Source: Tethya wilhelma (taxonomy: Eukaryota > Porifera > Demospongiae > Tethyida > Tethyidae). From it: a stretch of DNA of 64,000 bases. This document shows, piece after piece, positions 1 to 9,955 of this stretch. The stretch covers positions 20,360,369 to 20,424,368 of the forward strand of contig CAXIPT010000002.1 in the NCBI GenBank assembly GCA_964030475.1, read 5' to 3'. The position numbers and the translations under genes were made by a program. The stretch's first letter is position 1; each line of letters opens with the position of its first letter. The notes beneath the pieces were generated by a model that saw only the letters and a program-made list of their open reading frames with translations, did no database searches and had not been told where the DNA came from.

Positions 1-188
1 GTGTACAACAGTACCTTATTGTGTAGCTACTGCTCTCTGTAGACTATATGTTTTGTCTACCAGATATCACTCACAAGTGTGCAAGTGTGCAAGTGTACAT
101 TTACATATCAGTATGTTTGTGGACATGGTTTCTGTACAAGATGTTTGTTACAAGCTAATAGAGAACTTAACTCCTTGATAAGTGTGTA

Positions 189-233
<45 letters not shown>

Positions 234-823
234 ACGTGTGAGTGTGGGTGTGGGTACAGGTGGCTTGAGCTTATGTGAAACAGTAAGCTCTTCACACGAC
301 ATTGAGCAGATTGACCATAACATTGTGTGTGTGTTTCACTATGTAAACTACAGTACATTGTGTACACACACACACACATAGCTACAGCTAATGTAGCCAG
401 GTCTCATAACAAGCTCCTAAAGAGAGGGCTACTCCTGCCTAAGCCAAAGTTACTTTTGAGCTAAATTAACAACAAACTGTTATTGTTGAATGTAAGGAAT
501 GTATGGCAAGTTTTTATAAACCTGCTCTCCTGTTGATGCTCACTTCACCAAAAAAAAAACACATATCAAAGATTTGCAAGTCTTTTGGCTTCTGTTGATC
601 AAAGGGAGAGTGTCAAACAGCCAGTTAGTGGGTGACAGCCATTGTCTCCACTCAACACAAGTGGGGATGTAATTGGAAACTTGGCCATTGGTGCTTGTCG
701 CCAATCAATGGTAGAGCACAAGTGGCCCCAGAGATGTATTGTGGTAGAGAGACAATGCCTCTAATGTGTGGCTCAGGTTACACTGATGATGTGGCCTGAC
801 TTGTGTTGTGTGTGTATTTGCAG
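1..823. other. non-coding stretch with microsatellite
   Basis: I see no convincing coding exon here. It holds a (TG)n run at about 190-229 and a short (CA)n at 364-379; the open frames over them are low-complexity readings of the repeat. The upstream exons (signal peptide) of the gene that becomes visible at 824 may lie here or left of the window. Confidence 0.5.
190..229. repeat. (TG)n microsatellite
   Basis: About 20 uninterrupted TG units. Confidence 0.95.
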
Positions 824-3800
824 GAGTCCCAGCTGCTGATGGTCGTGCTGGCCCCCACTGGTGTGGAACAGCTGTCCACTTGTGAGAATACAACATTGCT
901 GATCTCCTGTCCCCTGAGACAACACCACTGCTGTTTACATGTCCAGCTTAAAGAAGGCAAGGAATACTATACTGCACATTGTTGTAAACACTATCTGATT
1001 GTATCATACCATAGTAGACTATAATATACTACTTTATGATTGTATCAAATTCCTTAGAAATGGCAGATAATTCATTGATTTTTTTCTTGTATGTTCTGAT
1101 CTTTCAGATTCCAGTGCCATGTCTGTTTCTTATTCTTCAAAGCTGTATCGTAGGAGTGCAGCTCTAGATGATCACAAGACTTTACAAGCAGGATCACATG
1201 ATGCAAAGAGTAGCCATAGAAACATGACTGTGGGTGTAGTCATATCGGTAGTGGGTGTGGTTTTGTTGGTGCTGGTGGTAGCTCTCTGTGCGGGGGGTTC
1301 TCAAACCTACGATCCAGTCAAGAGTGAAACGGGTGGAGCTGTGAGCTTGAAGAAGTGAGTGTGTGTTGTAATATTATAGCTGTACCTGTTGGCTGTTGTG
1401 TAACGTTTAAAAGTTGCTGGTCTGTTCAATGTCTCTTATGTTTAGTTGTGATAGTGCGTATGTGTTTTTTTCAAAGTGGTTTGTTTNTCAAAGTGAAAGC
1501 ACATGGAATGGAATTCATTGTGTTTGTTGATACAACAAGTGGTTTTAATTTCACTTAAACACACACACATTGCAAAAAGGATGAACCACTCACTGTCCAT
1601 AAAACCAATGGCTCCTTCTCCTCCAAGGAACACCCACCTGCCAAGCAACAACCTCAAGATATCCTTCCAGCAGCTGACTCTAAACCCGAGCAAGTTGAAG
1701 ACCCACCAGCTGCTGCAAAGGACTCGTCGGATTCAGACGATCCTAAAGTGAAAACCCTCTCCATCTCTTCTCGAAGCTACGACCCTCTTCCTGACATTCC
1801 TGGCACAGAGAAGGAGGAGAAAGAAGAAGAGGACATGGAGGACGAACTGGCCGAGGCTGGCTACGATTATGCTCGATTTCCTGAACGAAACGTTGACAGA
1901 ATGTCAGGCTCTGATTCCGAAGGGGAGGAAGAAGACAGCAAAGAAAATGACGAGCCTGATAAGCAGCCTGAAGCAGCTGCAGCTGCCACAACAGGCGTGG
2001 TTCCATATGGTAAGGTGTCGAGGCACTCAAACAGCGATAAAAAAAAGGACAGTGATGAGTATGCCGAAGTTAGGGAAACCTTCCGCAACACTCCCAGGAC
2101 ACGTGCCATTACTGACCCCGTTGACCCCGTCACACTAGGTCTAGATCTTCGTGACAAGAGGGCGTTCACAGAATCAGCGACTCGCCTCCCCCTCCCAGCC
2201 ATCCCACGAGGTCAGAGAATGGCCGCAGAACAAACCAAACCAAAGGTCCAGAAAGAGAGGCTCTATGAGAGCGTGGACGAGATGGGAGACCATGAGGAGG
2301 AGGAGGAAGAGGAGGAGGGGAATGAGGACATGTACGAGAGTGTGCCTGACGACCTCAAGAATCTCGAGTCTCCAATTACACCCAATCCCGCTGTCTCCTC
2401 CCCTGCCAGGCTGCCCCCTGTGACCTCCGTCACTGCTGCTCCTCTGCCCCCTTCCTCCCCAATCCCCTCTAGGAACCCTGATGGGGCGGAGAGTAAGCCA
2501 GTTGAGAAGAAACCCCTCGATAAATCACTTAGCAGCTCCAATGATGGAGAAAAGAGACGTTTTTCGTTCTTCAATCGTAAGAAGGCCACATCGATTTCGG
2601 CAGTGAGGAACAAGAAAGATAAAGATCTGTCGCATCACATGAGCAGTCCAATGACCACCACCGCCGCGGTCCTAGCGAGCTCCCCACCACAGATGTCCCC
2701 CCCTCCTATTCCGAGCATCCCTGCTCCGGCCCCTCCCCCTCTCCGCAACGAAATAGATGATGATGACATAATGTATGACACTCCTAAACTTGATTTCGTT
2801 AGGGAGCGTTACGTCTCAGAGCCTGACGTCGCACAGGATGCTGGCAGATTAAAGAACATCCAAGAAGCAAAAAATAAGTCCATTTCTCTGCCAAGGAACA
2901 TGAGACCAGGTGCAGGTGGCAGTCCATTCATGCCCCGACCAAAAATCCCTCTTCCCGATTTACCGGAGACTTCTGGCGGCGGCACGGCTACTGTTGTCCA
3001 CAAGAGAGTGTTTGAAGATCCCGTCGAGGGAGAGCACACCGGGCCCTACGACATGGTACACATCATTCCTGAGCCTAGCGTTGATGATCCGAGCTACGAT
3101 ACTGTGAGACCAGAGGATATACTAGTGGACCAAATGAAAAATGATGAGGAACCCGGCTATGATAGCGTTCGTAAGTCAGACGGTCAGGAACAGCAGCAGC
3201 AGCAAGCTGCAAATGGAGAAGATGTTAGGATGAAAGGAGGGTCAGAGGAGGCGACGGGGGGCATGAAATATGCTAAAGTTACGAGGCCCGGTTCTCCTGA
3301 CGATGGCAGAGCTACTTCCCCAGGGATACAACCGGAGCACGACGAAGAAGGGTATGCAGTCGTCCCTCAAGAGATCAAGATGAGAAAACGAGCCATGTCA
3401 GCAACTAAAACCGTCCAGCAGAAGGCTCAAGGAGACCAGTCTGGTGCCAAGAAGAGTCCTTACGACTCAATCAAGAAAGATCCCATTGACGAAAAGAAGT
3501 CAAGATCAACCTCTCCAGAAGTGGCGGCTATCATGGCTGAACCTGATGAACAGTACGCAGTAGTTGATATTGCTACAAAACGGAAGAAAAAGGAAAAACG
3601 AAAAGAATCGGCATTTGTTGAAATAGAGATTCGCCAGTCGGCTGCTTCTCCTAACCCTCCCCCAGTACCCCCCATGGGAGATGTAGGGGACCTGACTGAA
3701 TTTGACCAGCCCCCTGTTCCAATGCAATCAGAGGGGGTACACGAGTTGGTGGACAACAAGCACCTGGTTGTATCAGGTGGTGCCAACGACCCACCTTATG

Positions 3801-4297
3801 CCAAAGTCATGAGTAAGACGGATCATCCTTACACTGAACTGGATCTAGCACCAAAGGACAGTGGTCCGGCCAAGTTGGCTCAGCGTGCAGACTCTCCCGA
3901 TGTTGGGTACGATACTGTGGGGGCCGTGGGCAGACAGAGGCCACCAGAGGAAGACCACAAGATGAGAGATGAAGCTCTAGGCTACGACACAGTCAGCGAT
4001 GGAGAGAGAACAGTGGCAAAGAAAGGACAGAGTTCCATTGAGAGAGAAATGCCAAAATTAGAAACAGCCGATGATGATGATGGTGATACACATCAACAAC
4101 CAACGTACGATGTGTTGGAGGACCCGTCTCAAGCTGCCAGTTCGCCATCCCCACCGCCGGGGAATTTGTATGACGTCCTAGAATCGGCAGAATCTCCCCA
4201 GGATGGTGCTGTGAGCCCCAACGAGGATAGATATGAAGAGATTGATGATGAACAGAGATTGAAACTCATTTCAAAATATCACCAACGGTCATCTTAA
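824..4297 (+). CDS. single-pass membrane scaffold with a tyrosine-motif-rich cytoplasmic tail (5' partial)
   Basis: Three exons join in phase: 824-983, 1108-1340 and 1580-4297 (1036 codons before the stop at 4295-4297). The first codes for a Cys-containing extracellular piece; the second for a stretch ending in one membrane helix (TVGVVISVVGVVLLVLVVAL). The third is a roughly 900-residue acidic, Pro-rich cytoplasmic tail. It carries about 20 tyrosine motifs of SH2-docking type (YAEV, YESV twice, YDMV, YDTV, YDSV, YAKV twice, YAVV twice, YTEL, YDVL twice, YEEI and others) plus proline tracts such as PPPVPP that could bind SH3 or WW domains. By analogy with LAT- or GAB-type adaptors, I infer a phosphotyrosine docking receptor. 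The start codon and signal peptide are not identified. A donor at 1355 is stronger in sequence, but only the donor at 1341 keeps the tail in frame. One N at 1487 lies in an intron. No family name is recognised. Confidence 0.75.
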
Positions 4298-4581
4298 TTC
4301 CCTTAATTAGAAACAGACAATAATCAAACACATGCATAAATAGTCTGTTATTTTTTTTGGATGTTGTTTAGCTATAATTATAACATTTTCCTACTTTTCG
4401 TATAATTATATAATCACATGGTACATTAATAATAATAATGTAAGATCTCAATGTTTTAAATTATGGTTAAAAATAATTATTGTTGTATACCGGATCATGA
4501 TTGCACAGATCATTTTTGGCGGGATTTTGGAAATTGAGCCCCACCCCCCTACTCATAACGTATATAGCTAGCAAGACTCAG

Positions 4582-5469
4582 ATGGCAGATGAGAGTAGAG
4601 AACCTGTTGTCTGTAGAGCTCTGCAGCGCTACATCCACGAGCTGGCCAAGGCCCTGGACCCCGTCACCCTCTCCACGGAGCTCTTCTCCAGGGAGATTAT
4701 TGACGAGAGAACGTGGGACGAGGCGCGAAGAGAGCCAAACGGAGCCAATTATGACAGGAGTCTAGTGGTTCTTGGAGCACTGTTGCGGGCAATGAGAGCC
4801 TCTCCCTCTCACTTTGAGGAGCTTTTGGACATTTTGAGAAGTGAAGTGACCAGTGAACGGCTAGCTACAAAACTAGAAGGTATAAAAACACCATAAGATA
4901 TTGAGATGAAAATAATAATGTAACCATATTACCACAATAATACACTTGCAGGTGAAGTGAAGAGACTACAAGACATTACTAACAACAGAGGTTAGTTTGA
5001 ACCACTAAAAACGTGCTATAATTCAATCTGGCAATGATGAATGGGACCCTTAACTCCTCTTGCACGATACACAGGTACAAGCAAGGACGAGACCAGCCTG
5101 AGCAGGTCCAGAGAGGAGGAAGAGAGAGATGATCCTCCATGTGGAAAAAGAAAACAGAGACTCATTATCAAGTCGGGAAAGATCAAGAATGCTGACAAGC
5201 TTCTCATGGAGGTTGCGAGAGAGATCTGTGACAAGTGGGAGGAGGTTGGAATAGCACTGACCATTGACTTCAAGGTACTGAAGAGTGTCATTGGAGGTGA
5301 TGCTACCAAGCCAGACCACACCAAGGCATTTCACATGCTCCAAGAGTGGAAGTCACGGGCAGGGGAGAAGTTCACATATGATGTTCTGTCTTCAGCATTG
5401 GAGGATTGTGGTTTGAACTTGTGTGCTCAGCAACACTGCTACACTGCCTATACTGAAAATGAACAGTGA
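4582..5469 (+). CDS. CARD-like plus Death-domain adaptor (RAIDD/CRADD-like architecture)
   Basis: Exons 4582-4879, 4952-4990 and 5075-5469 join in phase to 243 residues. Residues about 1-95 are an all-helical CARD-like module (RALQRYIHELAKAL ... FEELLDILRSE). A charged linker follows, rich in Arg/Glu with a KRKQR patch. Residues about 160-240 form a Death domain, with the core pattern ICDKWEEVG ... ALTIDFKVL ... AFHMLQEWKS ... LSSALEDCGL. Vertebrate CRADD (RAIDD) has the same CARD-then-Death order and links caspase-2 to PIDD1, so a role in apoptotic or innate-immune complex assembly is likely but inferred. There are no membrane segments. I chose ATG 4582 over upstream in-frame codons because MADESREP begins just before the domain. 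The CARD assignment is less sure than the Death domain; it could be another death-fold member. Confidence 0.75.
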
Positions 5470-5778
5470 TAATGTTTTGCACAATTTACAGCCAGACTCA
5501 CAGGCTGTCAATAAATATACTAGTTTAAATTTGTTTGTATCAAAATGAATGCACAGTTTCTCCACAAACCATTCACAGATTTTACTTGGCCATAATGCTA
5601 TTGAACAACATATTGTATGGAGCTTTGTGGCACAATGTATGCACATTATGTACGTGAAGGACAATGACCACAAGTGTAAGAGTTACTTTGATTCCATTCC
5701 AAGAAGGGAAGCAGAAAGCAACTGAAGATCCTTTAATACAGCCCTGATATCTGTAATAATACAACCAATAATTTTTAC

Positions 5779-8700
5779 TTAATTTTGTATTATACATATA
5801 CAGTTCACTGCACTCTTATCCTCACCTTGGTTAGCTGGTTGGTGTTCACCACCTTGGTGTGGCAGTGGTGTCTCTTCATCAAAGTACTCAGCAGGCTCTT
5901 CCAAAACTGTTCTCTGACCATCCACGCCTTGAATCTCAGTGGTCTCATTCTCTTCATGGTGGCAGCCATGCCCACCTCCTTCCATCTGTCTCCCTCTGCT
6001 CTCTCTCTCCCTCACTGAGTCACTCTCACTGGTCTGGCTTGTCCAGTCTGTGCTACTTCCTTCAGCTTCAACCATCTCTTTTCTCCCCTCACACTGAATC
6101 TCACTCTCCTTGCGCTGTCTTGGTGAGCCATGTTTTGTTGGAGGCATCAATCCTTCTTGTCGCAGTGTAGTCTGTATGAGTCAGCACATTCAGAATGCAT
6201 CAATGACTTTTATGTATGGTAGTGTACTTTGTACTCACAAGTAGCAAGTTTCTCTCAACTTGAGTAGCTTGTAACTTCTTCCTGCAGTTTTCCAACTCTT
6301 GTTCGACTCTTGCTTTGCTCATCTCCACGGCCTCCACTGCTCTGTCTCTGTCTCTGTCCAATGATCTCTGGAGCTGCTGCAACTGAACAACAGCCTTTGC
6401 ATGCTCTCTCCTTGCAACATTCAACAGTTTCTCCATCTCAGCCATCTCTTCATTGTGCTTCCCTTGCTCCTCCAGCACTGCACATTCAACACCTAATATG
6501 AAATCAGACATGCAAACAGCTAGCATTTTGAGTTTGCATACAAATTAATGTAAGTGTATACAGATAATCCATGCATGTGTGAACTAACGTGATTCCAGAG
6601 TGCTCTGGGTGTCTCTCATCTCCTTCTCGAGGTGCTCCACTCTCTCTTGAAGAGCCTCTCTCTGCTCTGTGATGGCCATGTGTTCGTGCTGTAGCTCGGA
6701 GAGTTGAGAGTCCAATGCATCTTTGTCCCTTTGAGTCAGCTCCAGTCGCCCCTCAAGGTTGGATAGCTTCGAATTACCTACAAAGAATATACAATAGTCC
6801 ATGCATGTATCAATCATGGTTCTGTAAAGTTAGAGTGTATACCAGTTTATGCATACAGGTGTATGAGAGTGTCTCTATCTGCTTCTGGAAGGTGTCAGTT
6901 CCCTCTTGAAGTCGGCAGGCCAGACTGTCCCTCTCGCGAGACAAACACCTCACTTCTTGAACCAGCTGTTCCCTGGAATAGCTGAATAGTCATACAACTG
7001 CATTATCTTATGCATGCACATATAGATTGCATGCCCTCTGGCATGCCCGTACATTCAAATGCATATAAAGTATTGGATAAGTAGCTACAACTATATACCT
7101 AGTAAGGTCTGCTCCTTGCTGACAAGGTGGTCTGTCTTCAGTGGCAGTCTGACAGCCACACTCTATTGTGCTAACCAATGCCTGAGAGTAGCTCTGCACA
7201 ATGGCATAGTGGCAACTGAGGGTGGCTAAAGAATGAATGAAAAGTTGGATCATCTTCAACAGTTCTTTCACTTGTTTAGAATTGACACTATATAGCTATA
7301 CATGTATGATAATACCTTTCAAGGAGTTAACCCTGCTGTTTGTGGAGCTCAATCGTTGTTCGTAGTTGGCTATTCTAGTGAGAGCCTGGTTGAATGTGTT
7401 CTTGTAGCTCCCATAGGCATCAGACACGGACTGTGTGCAGGTGTTCAGGTACTCAAGAGCCTTGTGCTTGTTCTCAAGCTGGAGGTGGAGCTCAGCAATA
7501 GTGGAATAGGCCTCTGACAGACCCTGCTCTGTGTCCTGAAGAGATCAAATATATCTGTGTGGCATATTTCATTTGATTTAGTGCATACATATATACATGT
7601 ATACCTGTATTTTGTTTGCCTGTCGTTGCAGTTCTGCTGATCTGTCAGCCAAGGTATGACTCAGTAGCTCTTTCTCTCTCTTCAATTGCTCAACTTGTTC
7701 CAATAAAGCAACCTCCTTCAATTTTATACACACAACACACAAACTATCCATGAACACATACTTCAGTCTTAAATATTAAATACAAGTACTCTTATGATCC
7801 TTGATTCAGCCTCTCACCCTGGTCTTTGTTTCCTGTCGATCTCTGTTAGCTTGCATCTCCTCCAGCCTCCTCTGGACTAGCAGCACAAACACCTTCTCCC
7901 TCCAGCGACTCAACAAGCTCCTCACAGCTCTGTTCCTGTCCTCTGCAGCCTCACTCCCTCTCTCCATTGACACACACTTGTATTGCTGTCAGGAATACAT
8001 GGTTGTGATCTTAGCACATAGTGTACAGCATTTTGCATATACCTTTGCAATGTCAGCTTCCTGGATGTTGAGTATCTCAGTCATGGACGAGAGACGAATG
8101 TTGAGAAGTTGATCCTCTGATTGCAGTCGCTGGAGATCACGCTCATGATCCTAATATTTGAAGCAGCCATTTTATTAAACAGTTATGAATCTTAGATCAA
8201 ATGGCTCACTCTGATGGTGCTGTAGAGCATCTCTCTCTCTTCCTTCCAAGTCATGGTGGGAGTGTTGCCTTCCGTTCCTCCTTGGCTGTGAGGAGAGAGG
8301 GTGGGGATTTCCCCTCCAAGGTAGGACTCGAGTTGATCCACCTGCTGGCACTTCTGAGAGAGGTGTGAGTTGAGTGTCCTGTGGGCATGTGTGCAACCAC
8401 AGTGATCTAACACATCCATACACCTGGCTAGAGCTACATGCATGCAGGCAGGCTAAAGTCGATCTGGTTTGAGAATGCCACCGGAAGTGAATGAGATTCA
8501 TAACCATACTTTTTCTATGGGACAAAATAGCCAACTTTTGATTGGTAAGGCGTAGGAAGCTGAAAAAGCAAACAAAGGACGGGAAGATCGAGCGCTTTCC
8601 AATGGTGCTTGAAATTTTGAAATCGGTTGGATAGTTAGAAAGTTATTCAAGTTTTTCTACCGGCATTCTCAAACCAGATGGACTTTAGTTTTAGGAATTA

Positions 8701-9917
8701 TGTGTCACTGACTCCATTTGTCTCTCCATCTCCTCGCGCTGGAGCTGGCTCTCAGAGGCCATTTTGGTCAGCTCTTGTCTCAACTGATTCAACTCCTCCT
8801 TGTGACTTTGAGATTGGCGATTGAGGTCAGAGGTCAAACCTGTATGGACAAGACAGAGGGAAAAAGATCATGACCCGATAAAATTTATGATGAATAGACT
8901 GTATGTTTAGACTGTACGTTCCCAGGGAAGGAGTCAAACCAGCTCAGGATTTGATGTTAAATGATGTGAGCTGAGGGAGACAATAATTTATATCTGTGAG
9001 CTTAATTTCCAACTTAATTTAGAACATGGATCATGATATTGGCTTACTATATAAACATTAAACAAAACCAAATCAAAACCTCAAAGCTAGTCTAAGGACA
9101 GTAGTAGTACACAAAGATGGGAGACCTCATAATATCACAATAAAGGTTGCTGAGCCAACACCAACTCACATCCTAGCAACACAAACAGCTGAGCTACAGA
9201 CTGGCATAGTGACATCTGTCACTGTCAGAGGGCAAATTGGCGGTAAATATTCAACTATCTGACCATCTATCTCTATATCCATGTGAGCATTACATCACAG
9301 GATGTCCTGTACAACATATTAGTACATGCACACATCAGTTGCCTAGTAAAAGAGCACTCCTGGTTTGTAGATAGACAGATGGTTAACAGTTAGTTTCTGC
9401 TTTTACTTGATTGTTGACTCAGAGAGAAGCCACAAAGCAAGTCACAGTCTCTGCAGACATCAGTGAGAATGAAAAGGCTCAGTGCAATATTGGCAGTGTG
9501 TATTATTATAGGTCAAGGTAAGACTTTAAGCATAAGATAAGACTTTTGGGGCTAAAGAGAGCTACAGAGAGAGATTGGTACTGCATCTTGATGGGGAAAT
9601 AATACATTTGAGCCAACTTATAAGACAAGGCTGTGCAGTATTCATCTTAATTGTATCATAGCTGATATATAAGTTGTATTTTCCTGCATGAAAGTTCATT
9701 GGAAGGATCATGAATGCAGGTATTGCCAGTGTGCATGGGATGGGGTGTGAGAACAAGTTCAAAGGAAAAGATAAAGTTGAAGCTTGTGTCAATAATGAGG
9801 AGTTTACAGCATGCTCCGTTGACTGGGATGAGATCAATGGTGTGGAGGTGTGCCGTAGGATAACAGAAGGAGGTAAGTTGATAGCTACTATGAATGTAGC
9901 CAATGAGTCTACTATAG

Positions 9918-9955
<38 letters not shown>

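Noticed and set aside
190..381. Open frames reading CVCVCV or THTHTH over (TG)n/(AC)n here and at many other microsatellites
   Set aside because: They are translations of simple repeats in either strand, with no splice or domain support.
824..983. SUEL/galactose-binding lectin domain
   Set aside because: CENTTLLISCP recalls this family, but the later conserved residues are absent; too short to call.
1355..1558. Exon continuation past the GTGAGT donor at 1355
   Set aside because: Joining at 1355 puts the 1580 exon out of frame and stops at 1751; the donor at 1341 gives a continuous frame.
1743..2613. Long antisense frames under the tyrosine-motif exon
   Set aside because: They mirror a low-complexity coding exon and show no domain or start context.
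9562..9954. Minus-strand 130-codon frame over the nested receptor
   Set aside because: It is antisense to a well-supported exon and partly a (GA)n/(GT)n reading.
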